Assembly (NCBI GenBank): GCA_030142905.1
Contig: JASJOG010000566.1
Location: forward strand, 46,936 to 110,935
Direction of reading: 5' to 3'
Length of the DNA: 64,000 nt
Source of the DNA: Heliopora coerulea
Lineage: Eukaryota; Cnidaria; Anthozoa; Scleralcyonacea; Helioporidae
Part shown: positions 11,707 through 22,912 of the stretch, in pieces
How the letters are laid out: each line of letters begins with the position of its first letter
How positions within the stretch are numbered: position 1 is the stretch's first letter
Position numbers and translations under genes: made by a program
Notes under the pieces: generated by a model
What the model was told of the DNA's origin: nothing
The model's database searches: none
Seen by the model: only the letters and a program-made list of their open reading frames with translations

Positions 11707-13497
11707 ATGGCTGATGGGCTATCAGTAGCTAGTGTTTCGGAGCATAAATGGACAAAAAGCCTAGGAAATGTCCCCTTGTTGAGCCAAGCAATCATCGAAA
11801 CATGGGCCGAAGACTTCAATCTTTCTAAAAGACTCTTTATAAAAGGATACAGTAATTCTGTTGAGCTGTACGTTCACGATGTTGAAGGTAAGACGAAGTT
11901 ACCATCTTGTTTTCTAAATTTTTATTAGTTAAACGACTGTACTTAAAAACTTATTTGCATTTCTTAAATGAAAACTAACAATATTTGAACTTTTTTCCTT
12001 TTATCAGTTAAAAAAGTAGATAAAGGATGCCTTGTTAAAGCGAAATATTTCCCTTCGATGCGAAAAACTGAATCGCCATACAGTATCATGGTAAGTTTGC
12101 ATGTATCTCAGGGTCATATACAGTAAATTAAAAATCAAATATGCCTTATTTTAACGTGCTAGCTATCCAGAATGACACAATATTTTCTAATAATAATCAA
12201 ATAAGCCCAAGTTTTAACTGTTAATTTTTTAACTTTTGATTTTTATTTACATTGTTAGATTAATCTAAGTCCATCAGTCAAGAACAAAATTTCCAGCACT
12301 TCATGTACATGTAAAGCTGGAACTAGCATGTGCAGTCATATCATTGGTCTCTTGTATCTCCTCCTACACTATAGTAATCTTCAACCGAAAACTATCCCAC
12401 CACCCATGTCCAAAACAAGCAGACCTCAGATGTGGCGTATTCCACAGTGGTCCAATGATTTGAAACCAGAAGCAGTAGATAGCTTAACAGTGACCAAGAT
12501 AATTTCACCCACCATGAAAAAGGCTTCAGCAAAAAGAAAAAAGAAAATTAAACCAAAAGCAGTGAAGAGAAGGAATACAGAAGGTGTCAAGTCAACTTTG
12601 TATTGTCCTATTTAGCAGCTTTTGCCAGTGGAGCCATTTTTATCCTCGTTGGCACATAATCTTTTGGTCAACTCATCTAAGTGTCAGATGCTGGACATTT
12701 TGAAAACTGCAGATACAAGTGGGACTGTTAAAAGTAATTTTGGTTTTGTACCAAAGGGATGTGTATTGTCATTTCAACAACCGCTAGTATCACCATCTAC
12801 ATCTGATATAATATATGGCAATACATACCCCACATATCCTGATTTCAGTTTGCCAGCTATGGAGAGGGATTACAATGCTGTGGTAACCTGTGGTGAACTT
12901 GATTTATATCAGGGCAGCATCATGTCACAATCTAGAGTAAAACAGCTGGAAGAAGCAACGAGAAATCAATCAGATAACACTGAGTGGCACAAGATGAGAA
13001 AACAGAGACGAACTTCTTCAAATTTTCATCAGGTATGTGTGCGAAGGAAGAATCATTTCTCATTAGTAGAAAGTCTTTTGAATAAAAAAGATATCAAGAC
13101 AGCAGCCATGAAATATGGAATTGAAAAAGAGCCAGAAGCTGCAAAAGCTTATGCATCTTTCTCTTCTAACAACATATACAGATGTGGATTTGTTGTTAAT
13201 CCAAGCTGCCATTACCTTGAAACATCCCCAGACAGAAAAGTGTGCGACCCAACAGCAAACCCAGTCTACGGCCGTTTAGAAATAAAGTGTCCAGACAAAG
13301 ACTCCTATACAGAAGTAGAGTATCTGAAAATGGGCAGAGGAGTGTACAAGCTAAAGAAAACAAACATGTATTACTACCAAGTTATGGGACAAATGGCATT
13401 AACTGGTTCACTGTTGTGTGACTTTTTGTGGTGCGGAAATGATTATCTCCTTGAAAGAATAAGTTTTGATGCATGCACCTGGCATGAAATGAAATGA
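11707..13497 (+). pseudogene. SWIM zinc finger-YqaJ-type nuclease gene with one in-frame TAG
   Basis: Exons 11707-11887, 12008-12090 and 12259-13497 join in phase (1503 nt, 501 codons including the final stop). The ATG at 11707 has an AAAATGG context; the frame is open to 11503 upstream. A CxC...CxH SWIM finger (CTCKAGTSMCSHIIGL) begins exon 3, then a Lys-rich linker. The C-terminal half is a YqaJ/lambda-exonuclease-like domain: EKEPEAAKAY (acidic pair), then SPDRKV (metal-binding Asp) and LEIKCPDKDSY (ExK), ending with YYYQVMGQMALTG. Such proteins are abundant in cnidarians and linked with mobile DNA. The only lesion is TAG at 12613-12615 between the SWIM and YqaJ parts. It is followed by CAGCTT, close to a known readthrough context (CARYYA). 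It could be a fresh pseudogene, a readthrough gene or a sequencing error. Confidence 0.75.
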
Positions 13498-13779
13498 AAA
13501 CTTGACATTTTTTACTTTGAATATTACCTTCCAGCACTAGCACTCAAGAGTTAATGTATATTAGTATATGTTATAGGACTCCATGCTGTCTAGTTTTCGC
13601 CACTGAACGCTTGATCTGAAAATAACTCATGGCTTGATTCAAGAATTATCCTGAGATGTGAACAAAAGACAAAAGCTTTACTGTTTATTATCCAATCGTT
13701 AATTAAATACAAATCAATAAAATAAAAAAAATACATGAAAATGGATTTCGAAAGTATACACTAGTGAATTAAAGTTTAC

Positions 13780-14157
13780 CTTTCTGCTGGCAGTTTTCGT
13801 TTTTTAGTTGGGATTGTCCATGTAAAGATTGTTGGAAACGCTCCTTTCTTCATTAGTCTATGACCAGAAAATGTTTTTTCGAAATCGTCTTTTGAAAAGT
13901 GAGCAGAATACATCTTAGCGGCATCTGTCACCTGAAAAATTCAGTATAGAAGGAATGTAAGTACCACGAGCACGTGTTCACAAAAATTTTTAAATTCTCT
14001 TTGGCTTACCTTGAAAAATTTGTCCTCATCTCCGCGAATTTTTAAAATCCACAGTTTCCTCAATTCCTCTGAGATTGGAAATTTATGAAGAGATATCTTG
14101 ATCTTTTTTTCTGGAGTCGTTTATACAAAAGGGAACGCAGCAATGGTTGGCCGCCAT
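13780..14157 (-). pseudogene. THAP zinc-finger exons, broken
   Basis: Two exons, 14157-14010 and 13931-13780, with GTAAGC and GTAAAC donors and a CAG acceptor, encode a THAP DNA-binding domain. It opens MAANHCCVPFC, holds the conserved Pro (HKFPIS) and Trp (LRKLWILKIRG), and ends AHFSKDDFEKTFSGHRLMKK-GAFPTIF. Two defects are visible: a seven-A run where six would keep the frame, and Tyr (KMYSAHF) where the third zinc ligand Cys is expected. No downstream effector domain was found. It converges tail-to-tail on the SWIM/YqaJ gene. Confidence 0.65.
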
Positions 14158-14485
14158 TTTGAATTTATAATGTCGTCCCGAGCCTCGTTCTGATGCACGA
14201 CGCCATGACGCGTGAAACTAGAGAATTCCATACTTTTTCAAGTTGTATGCTGGTTGCGGTTTTCAGTTGTTTTGTAGCTTATCAGAATGTTACTTTGAAT
14301 CAGTCAATAGTTCACCTGAATTTCATCACTAATATTGGGGGGTGCTACACTCTCCTATACCCCCGCTTCCGACGGCCCTGCTGAAAACTTTTATTCTTCG
14401 TAGGATGAAAGGAGAACAAAACCGCTCTATTTTCAGGCTTCCATCATTCCTTCGTCATATCCTACGACGCCCATAAGACTGACAA
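14158..14485. other. Short intergenic stretch
   Basis: Contains the likely THAP promoter side and a stretch down to the LINE fragment. No gene or repeat could be named. Confidence 0.4.
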
Positions 14486-15019
14486 TTATGCTTCATGAAG
14501 AACCAACTGGATAGCTTTGTCAATATTTGTTTCATTCTTATCTTTAGTGTTATATATTATATAGTAGTTTCCATAGGAATTCATATTACATAGGGAGGAG
14601 ATTGACCTTGCATTGAATGACATACAACGAAGAATATTCTTCGAGGTCCGGTGATTATCAGAGCAAGGTCGTCCAATGCTGTTACGACGAGGACCAGGGT
14701 TAACTTGAACATCTCCACATATCAATAGGTATTCCAAATTGAATGTAGCACACGAATTTGGATAATATATAACCTTGGCCTGATGAAATCTTCTTCTCCT
14801 AGCAGAAGGGAAAAGAGATTCAAAATGGCGACCACGTGCGACAGCCAGAGATACGTTCAGCTCATCTATTTTCGTCGAAAAAATGGCCAATTCTTCGTCA
14901 AAGTCTTGCAAAGCATCGGAACCTCCGTTAACATCATGATTAAGTGAAGATATTGATGAAATAAATAATGATATACAGAAAAAGTACAAAATATTACAGA
15001 GCTTGTGGGACCGTGCCAT
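14486..15019 (-). mobile_element. LINE 5' fragment with 2A-like motif
   Basis: A 177-residue ORF. After a hydrophobic N terminus (about residues 10-25), residues 102-110 read GDVQVNPGP, the core of a 2A ribosome-skipping peptide (consensus DxExNPGP, here Q for E), preceded by the usual Leu-rich stretch (NLEYLLIC). About 25 residues later CMSFNARSISS resembles the opening beta strand of an AP-type endonuclease. This order (2A then endonuclease) is known in CR1-like and other non-LTR elements of marine invertebrates. The ORF then ends, so only the 5' part survives. The hydrophobic start could also act as a signal sequence, as reported for some 2A-like leaders. Confidence 0.7.
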
Positions 15020-15058
15020 TATTCGACCATTATTGAATGGTCGAATAATGGCACGGTC
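15009..15058. repeat. Perfect 23-bp inverted repeat
   Basis: The arm GACCGTGCCATTATTCGACC (continuing to 15031) pairs exactly with 15036-15058 across a 4-base loop. The LINE fragment's start codon lies in the left arm. It may mark a foldback or inversion at the 5' end of the truncated LINE. Confidence 0.85.
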
Positions 15059-15059
15059 A

Positions 15060-16290
15060 AATTCTGTGAAAGTTCGACGTTTGAATTACTGGGCTTAAGT
15101 TGTAACTAACATGCTGTGTAAGATGTTAAACCTATAATTTGTTTTAGGTGATCATAACTAGTAACAGTGTCTCTGCCTATATGCCTTAAAATATGAGCAC
15201 TATAAGTAAACAAATTACTTTCCAGTCACAGAAATATGAACGCCCTACATTAGAAACTGATTATTAATTATTTAGTATTTCGAAATTTAGTATATACAAA
15301 TATTTTTTTGTATATATCATCGCCATAGGAAGCAAGGAGAGGGGGGTTGAACCCCCTAAGTACTTGATACCAACGCCAATTGAAAACAGTCTTATGACTG
15401 CCATTGATTTGAAGTACTTTTGGACTCTCGTATAAACTTGTAACTTTCATTTCACCACCATTTATATATTTATTGGTTTAACTTCCACACCGACGTATAT
15501 GTGCCATAACTAGCTTTTTATCTCTTTGTATAGTAGCTACATGGTTACAGTAGTACCGTAATGAAAAAGGAGCATTCGCTTGAGGTTATTATCGACTTTT
15601 TACAGATATCTCCTTTTGTGACATGCAAAATAAGACTTAGTATGAACAAAAATATTCACCAGGTCAAAATTACCCTCTCTCTCCCTTAATATAGCGTTAA
15701 ATTTTCAAACGACAATTATATTGTCAAAAAATGCGTCCACAATTTTTACACTGGAGGGCATGATTCTTTAATTCAGTCCTGGATTAGAAAAATTTCAGAG
15801 GACAGAGCAGGTGGTGCTGGTGATGTGCACTGTGTATTGAAAAAATTGACACAAATGTCGACAAATATTGACCTTTTCTTTGAAGCTGAGAAGTAAACAC
15901 ACCCAGTTTTTTGGTGACACTTTTCTGTTGAGGAATTTAACTCACAGTGGCACTAGGCATAGTTTCACGCAAATTTTGCCCCAAGTCATTAGTATTAACT
16001 TTGGAAGTATCTTTCGATACTGTTTAGTCCAGAGTAGCGTCAAATTATATCTGATTCTCTATCTGGTTGAGCTGGAAATTTGTTCGTTCACGATCAGTTA
16101 TGTTGGGAAAGTGTTTTGTGTATAAAATAAAACATTTACAAAAAGAAAACAGATCTTGTATTGTGCTGTAAGAAACAGGAAATAAACCATTGTATTATTA
16201 AGACTGCTTGTACTTTTGCTTTTCACAGTTGCCGCTGAAGTTAACAATAAAGCGTCTGATTCTGAGAAAAAGCCTCGCATAAAGAATAGA
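15060..16290. other. Intergenic, no gene recognised
   Basis: Short unsupported ORFs only, with no domain and no convincing splice pattern on either strand. Confidence 0.5.
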
Positions 16291-16484
16291 GTGTGGTGGT
16301 GGTGGTAAAACTTTATTTAAACACGCTAGCCTCGATCAACATAATAAGCTGTTTTCCACGAGGGGCATCACACAATAACTATATACAAACTGAACTATAT
16401 ACAAGTTAAGCAATATAAGCAAAGTTAAACTACATAAGGATTATAAAACTTAAGTTGAAAATTGGTGCGATCCAATAACAATTA

Positions 16485-18438
16485 CAGTGGCAGTCAAAAG
16501 TAGTTAATAGGTTTTTTGAGGACACATTTTTTGGCGTAACTTTTTATCAGATGGGCCGTTTTGGTTCATTCTTTTTTTGAATGAAATGCCATTGCCCTTG
16601 CTATAAGGCTACTGTAGTGTATGAATATAAAAACGACATGACTAAGAACTATAATCAAAAATCTGAAGATGTGAAACGTCACCCCCTTCTCACATATTAA
16701 AAATCACTATCATATTAGCGTAAACTACAAATAATGACAGAGAATGGGTGAAATCACCAAAAATATCTTGTCCCACAATTTCGACAAACTCAGTGCAATA
16801 TATAACAGTCTTAGAAATACAAGAGAAATCCTCTATACCAGACGGTTGAATTTGATATTTTGGGGAAGATTATAAAAGCCTAGTTTGGCTTCTGGACAAC
16901 ACAATTCAAGGCATACCATCTCAACTGGTTCACCACGATGATCGGCGTGTTGGCAGGCATATTCGAGATAACGAAAAAGAGGAAATTTGCCAGATAAAAT
17001 GAGATGGGTACAAGAATAAAGGCATCGCTTCAAAATTTAAGGTCAGTGTTAGTACTATTCAGCGAATAAATTTCGTCCACCACTTGGAGAGGAAAGAGAA
17101 GAAAAGGACAAAGAAACCACGGACAACTGAAGCACAGAGAGCTGTTGCCAGGGCTCTTCTTGCGGAAGGATACAGCCAAACTAAAGTGGCGTCAAGAAAC
17201 AATATGTCTCAAGCTTCTGTATGTAATGCGAAGAGAAGGTTCGAGGACTCTGGTAGTGATTCGTAACCGTAAGTGCTCAGGTCGGCCGAGAATATGCACC
17301 CCACGTGATAATCGTTTCATCGAACGGAGATTTCTTAAAGATCGCTTTAACCCTGCTACAAAGCTGAAAGAGGACTGGGAAGAACGAGGCGTTCATGCCA
17401 GTGTCAGTAATGTTCGCCGTCGCCTTTATGGTGCTAACCTGATCGGGCGTGTCACTTGGAAAAAGACGCTTACAAGCATTCGCAAGAAAATACAAGCACT
17501 GGACGGAAAAGGAGTGGGAACGGGTTCTTTGGACAGACGAATCCCCATTTAGCATCTTCGGGCAATGTGGAAAAAACATATGTTCGCAGACGTCCTGGTG
17601 AGGAATTCAATGCAGAATGTATGACACCTACGGTAAAGCATGGTGGAGAAAAGATTCAGGTTTGGGCCTGTTTCACTGCCAACGGTGTTGGGCATATTCA
17701 CCCCATTAAAAGCATCATAGATCAGAATGTAAACAAGCAAAGTCTAGTGCCCAACATGCGGTCATCACTAATGCAGTTTGGAGGAAAAGATCAGGTAATA
17801 CTTCAACAAAACAATGATCTGAAACATACCGCAAAGTCAGTGGAAAAGTACATTGAACATGCTGGGTACTTAGTCCCTGAAGGATGGCCATCACAGTCCC
17901 CTGACCTTAATCCGACTGAAAATCTGTGGCATCAGCTGAAAACCAGACTTCATCGTGGCCAACCCCGGGCCCTCAAACAAAGACGAGCTGTTTGCACTTC
18001 TGAAACTTGATCTATTCAATGCCTAGACGTATTGAAACAGTTATCAAGGCAAAGGGTGGTCACACCAAGTATTAGAGAACTTTTAAATGTTGTGTAGCCT
18101 GAAAAGGCGGTAAACCATTTGAATTTAAAAAAAGTTATTCACTTCAAATATTAATGTGTTTTCATGTTGTTAAAGGTCATCGAGTATTATATGAGCAAAA
18201 CTTAAATGACATAGAACGCGCATATTTTGCAGGGAAGGGGGTGACATTTCGCAATTTCAGATTTTTGATTATAGTTCTTAGTTATGTCGTTTTTATGTTC
18301 ATACACTACAGTAGCCTTGTAGCAAGGGTAACGGCGAGTGATTCAAAAAAAGAATGAACCAAAACGGCCCATCTGATAAAAAGTTATGCCAAAAATTGTG
18401 TCCTCAAAAAATCTATTAACTACTTTTGACTGCCACTG
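16485..18438 (+). mobile_element. Tc1/mariner transposon with long TIRs and TA target duplication
   Basis: The element starts CAGTGGCAGTCAAAAGTAGT and ends with its reverse complement, flanked by TA at 16483-16484 and 18439-18440. The inverted repeats are about 206 bp each (16485-16690 and 18233-18438) with scattered mismatches. It lies inside the LINE 3' region and is younger than it. The internal transposase gene is broken, so the copy cannot move by itself. Confidence 0.9.
17084..18010 (+). pseudogene. Tc1-like transposase, frameshifted
   Basis: The N-terminal paired-type helix-turn-helix is readable (ARALLAEGYSQTKVASRNNM then QASVCNAKRRFED), then GRPRICTPRDNRFIERR in a second frame. The first catalytic Asp (RVLWTDESPFSIFG, about 17524-17565) lies in a third frame. 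Then VWACFTANGVGHIHPI and SQSPDLNPTENLWHQLK, with the last catalytic acidic residue, follow. At least three frameshifts separate the parts. Length and order otherwise match a normal transposase of about 340 residues. Confidence 0.9.
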
Positions 18439-18959
18439 TACGTCAGGTGCATTTTCTTTTTAAAATAAAAGAGTTTCAGACATTCGAAAATCTTCAGGAA
18501 GATGATTCCACTGCATGGCACGACTATATCGAAAACTTTTCTTTAGGCAAGAATAGGTCTGTATCGCTACTACGTAAATTATAATTATTCTGAATTGTAT
18601 TTCTTTTACAGAAAAGTTAATTTAGATTAGGGGCAGTGTGGTTATTAAGTATTTTGTACATCAATATCAATTTGTTCTCTAATCGTTTCACATCAAGTGT
18701 TTGCCAACCGAGAGCGTCCAGGACATCGGCCGATCTAACATCGTAACTGAGTCCAGAAATCACTCTAGCTGCACGACATTGAAACTTTTGTAATTTATCT
18801 TGAAGTGTTTTACTACAATTATCCTACAGAGGGGAGCAGTAATCGAAATAAAGTTGAACCAGTGCTTTATAAATTGTTTGCAGAGTTGCAGGTGGAACGT
18901 AGGGCTTTATACGCCTCATAGCTCCAATTCGTGCACTCACTTTACTGTATATCGTCTCG

Positions 18960-21250
18960 ATATGTTCACCCTAAGTTAATTTTTCATCAATATCCACCCC
19001 TAAACATGTATATTTACTGGTTCGAAAAATAGGGGTATTATTCATAACTACTGGTGTATTTCCAACTTCATTGATAAGATTATAAGATGACCCAACAAAC
19101 ATCACTTTTGTTTTAGTGGGATGGTGTTGAAGTTTATTTTTCAAAATCCACATCTGAATATTATTTAAATCACTATTTAAATTCTGAATTAATGTCTCAA
19201 TATCTTCTGAAGAAGACAAAATTTGTGTATCATCTGCATAGAGATATGGAGTTGTTTTTTCAGATAATCAGGCATGTTATTTACGTAAAGTAAAAATAAC
19301 AATGGTCCCAATATTGAGCCCAGCGGAATACCGCATCTTGTTTTCCTTGGTGAAGATGTATGGCCATTCACTAGACATACTTGCTCTCTATTCGTTAGGT
19401 AAGACTCAAACTATCTTAATTCAGTGTCTTGTATTCCAAATTGATTTTTAAGCTTTCTCAATAAAATATCATGGTTAACAGTCTAACGCTTTACGAGTAT
19501 CCAAAAATACAACTCTATTTATTTTTCCTTTGTCCATGTCACTTAGCCATTGGTCAAACATCTAGATAAGTGCGCCCACGGTTCCATGTTTTGGTCGAAA
19601 TCCTGATTGGAATTTTGATAATAAAAAGTTGTCATTCAGATATTTATATATTTGATTAAAAACTTCTCTTTCAAATATTTTACTTATTATGGGTAGAATC
19701 GAAATTGGTCGGTAATTTTCACATTTTTTCGGTCCTCTGCTTTATGGATCGGAGATATTCGTGCTAATTTCCAATCATTTATGTAAATACCTAGGTTAAG
19801 GGATTGCCTAAATATAACAGTCAACGATGGCGCAATGATGTGTGATACCGCTTTGAGAGCTTTCACCGGTATGTTATCCATACCGGTTGCTTTAGAAGCT
19901 ATGAGATTTCGAAGACGAAAAGGCAACACTGCTCATACTGATATCAGAAAAATAAAAACGAGTCCCCGGGCAATGATCATAAGAGATTGGGTCATCACCC
20001 ACATTATTATAAAGTTGATCAGACTCTGCAGCCAATTTCATTCCTACATTTGTAAAATAATCGTTCAAAGATTCGGCAATAATTTTACCATCTGAGACAA
20101 TTGTATCATTAATTTGAAGCTCTTTTACATTAGTCGATTTTCTTTTTCGTCCCGAAATGGTATTTATCAAAGAACAACTTTTTTTGACATTTTTAGAAGA
20201 TATGCTATCCTCGATTTTCTCACAGAAATATTTGGATTTTGCCTTATGGATCTCAATGTTCACTTTATTACGTTCAGATTTATACAACAGCCATTGTGAC
20301 TGAGAATCATATCTTATTGCTTGTTTTTTGTGGAAATCCCTCTTTCTCATACGCTGCTTAATTTGAGGGGTAATCCAAGGTATTCCATTCTCTTTCAACC
20401 TTTTCTGCGGCAGAAGTGCATGCCTATAAAAAGCTTCAAGAAAAAAAGATCTCCACACTTGCCAGGATATGTTTGGATTATTAAATTGGTTTACTGTGTC
20501 CCAAGGAAGTTACGAAACATCATGAATAAAATCATTTTGCACAAAATTTTTAAAATCTCTAACTTCTCTAACATAAGGTGATGTTTTTTACGATTTTGTC
20601 AATATAAGGTTTCTTACTGCATAAATCAAACTATGACCAGATATTCCAAGGTGAATAACACCTGACTGGGAAATATTTTCAGGTTTGTTAGTTAATATTA
20701 AATCAATTAAAGAAGCTGTTGTCGGCGTCAATTCTTGTTGGCTCATTAACAAGTTGATCAATCTGATACAGCGAAGATAAGAATTGTAATTTTCGTGTTT
20801 AATGATCAAGCGGTGTTTTACTAACATCACAATTCAAATCCCCTAAGACAATTAATTCTTTGTTTTCACATTCACAATAGCATAAAAACACCGCATACTC
20901 ATCAAACACATTTATATCTGAGTTTGGCGGTCTAAACCACGCATTAATTAAAATAGATTTATTATATGGCTTATTAATTTCAATACATACCGTCTCGAAA
21001 CCTTTCGATTTTAGATCTTTCTTTCCGAGAATGGTATGTTATCACGGACATATAGAACCACACCACCCCCAAATTTATTACGATCTTTCCGAACAATATC
21101 ATACTCTAATATATGTATTTCGTTATCGGAAATACTATTATCTATTTTGGATTCATTGATTGCAAGAATGTCAAAAGTATATTCCGCAAGAAGTATTCTA
21201 ATTTCGTCTATAAGCTTTAGCAGGCTGTTTATATTCAAGCTAGCGATCTT
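18960..21250 (-). pseudogene. LINE endonuclease and reverse-transcriptase relic
   Basis: From the 5' side: an endonuclease piece, LNINSLLKLIDEIRILL then FDILAINESKIDNSI and GGGVVLYVRDNI (21,240-21,010). A mid-EN piece follows (SLIDLILTNKPENI ... LGISGHSLIYAVRN, about 20,830-20,590). Next are the linker and N-terminal RT region (IPWITPQIKQRMRKRD ... LNDYFTNVGMKLA, 20,458-20,020), RT motifs with TGMDNIPVKALK and WKLARISPIHK (19,930-19,700), motif [21 protein letters not shown] (about 19,370-19,280), and [15 protein letters not shown] (about 19,250-19,195). The YADD residues are still coded, but in a different frame from motif B. Many frameshifts make it non-functional. Confidence 0.85.
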
Positions 21251-21837
21251 TAAACCCTTCGATGTAGGTACGCCATTCAGTAAATGGTCATAAATACTTG
21301 AATGTGGATCGCACCTTGTTAACGTAGCGGTCGAGATCTGCAGTATTTAGCCCAGTGTCCGAGACGTTGGCATCTGTGACATCGTTGTTCATTTGAACTA
21401 AACTCTGTACGGCCTAACTGTCGGAATAAAACGCAGTATCAGGGCTAAGAGAGCAAATATGTCGGTTTGGCGTTGCGATCGATCGCACCTGCCTTGGATT
21501 GGAATAAGTGAAAGAATGCCAGAGTGCCGGGCTTCGCGTTTAAATAATGATGATGGACCAATAGAAAATAGGGGTGTGGTCCTTTGTGGCATAAAATGCA
21601 AATTCTTTAAGATCGCAAGGAAATGCAAATTGGCTTGCATACCAGCGGAAAATACATTGTCTGTCAATCTGCCTGCCTACCGCGCGAGAGTCTTGGTACC
21701 AGGCACGCGGGGTATGTACACGTCTTGTTTTATACTTGATTCTAGTCTATGAGTCACTATGCGACGGTAAAGACTTAAAAACTAATTAGTCTAATTTGCA
21801 AAATTAGTCATCCATAGAAGATAATTTGATTTAAAAA

Positions 21838-22472
21838 TTACCAGCGACCTCGATTTCCATATCTGGAATGGTAACTCCCAGTGATTCGCACAGGCAAAAT
21901 GTGAAGCACAGATGGCCGCCCTTGGAGAGAATATTGTACGTCAGTTCCAGTCCTTTGCACGACTTTATTCTTTAGTTTTTGTTTGGTTCGGCTTTGAAAA
22001 CATTCACAACCATGGAAAAAGTATTCAGACAAAATATTACTGGACCAGTTTTACATATTCGAATATTTAAAAGAATTCATTTTACACGCCAATACGTTTG
22101 GAATAAGAATTGTACTAAATTGCGCGAAGATGGTAAACTAACGGTAAAAATAAGACGAGCACTTGATAGTTTGCTAAAGTAATCTTTCGAAACCGTTTTA
22201 TCAGGTGTCTCGTCAGTTTGGAAATTTATTTTGGTGAAAATATATAACCTGTAACTCGGTTTGATTTTGTCGAAATATATTTGAAATTCTTAAACTCATT
22301 TCTGTCTTTTGAAGACATGTTTTGTGTGTGTTTTCAAAGAAACTCTTCAGAAAATGTAATTAAAACAACAGATTAAAACTGGCATACAAAATTGGCCTTC
22401 ATGGTGCGGCCATCTTGGCTTCACATTTCATTGGCCTATTTAGCATTCCAGATATGGAAATCGAGTTCACTG
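21838..22472. repeat. TIR element, copy 2
   Basis: Second copy of the 1155-1814 unit, similar over nearly its whole length. The terminal motif ATTTCCATATCTGGAATG at the left is mirrored by TAGCATTCCAGATATGGAAA at the right. The same flank AATTACTAATTCCTAATCAT follows. The left terminus is more diverged than in copy 1. Confidence 0.7.
22012..22182 (+). CDS. Small basic ORF inside TIR element copy 2
   Basis: A 56-residue, Lys/Arg-rich ORF with ACCATGG start context, containing ITGPVLHIRIFKRIHF and a C-terminal IRRALDSLLK. The equivalent place in copy 1 is frameshifted by an extra A after the ATG but keeps similar nucleotides. No known domain. It could be a fossil exon of an autonomous parent or chance. 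Confidence 0.3.
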   Translation: MEKVFRQNITGPVLHIRIFKRIHFTRQYVWNKNCTKLREDGKLTVKIRRALDSLLK

Positions 22473-22912
22473 CAAATTACTAATTCCTAATCATGAGGTC
22501 GACCTTGCGCAAACATCGAAACAAAAAATGCTTTCAACTTGTAACGCTATCACCTAAGATCCAAACAAAAAGACAGTGTAATAATTTGAGTCAATTTAAA
22601 TCAGCGTGATGTTTTGTGTAAGCCTGCATTTCATGAAATTGGCTTTTTTACAATAGTAACGCGTTTCCTGGATATGAAATTGTTCCAGTTTTCGTTTCTT
22701 CCTGGAAAAAGGAATCAAAATCCGCGTTAAATTACAGTAAATGTGATAAACTCACGGCAACCAGTTACAGGTGTAACGACCACACCTAGCAGTGGTATTA
22801 AAACACTTCAAAATTGATGATCCTGTTGGTTTTCGTTTCAATATTTCGCTGTGCGTAGAGCTGAGTTATCTTTAAAAAACACGAGATATAAGTGCAAAGT
22901 ATTTGTACTTAC

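Larger units (their letters stand above)
16291..21400 (-). mobile_element. EN-RT non-LTR retrotransposon (LINE), split by a Tc1 element
   Basis: Read on the minus strand it starts near 21.4 kb, passes through endonuclease and reverse-transcriptase relics and ends at 16291-16302 in a GTG trinucleotide tail next to AAAACTTTATTTAAACACGC. A microsatellite 3' tail instead of poly(A) points to the CR1/L2-like side of LINEs, though the clade is not certain. The Tc1 element cuts the 3' part, so about 3.1 kb of this span is LINE. The left 5' limit is a guess from where coding similarity fades. Confidence 0.7.

Noticed and set aside
19892..20581. Plus-strand ORFs opposite the LINE
   Set aside because: They are shadows of the reverse-transcriptase reading frame on the other strand.
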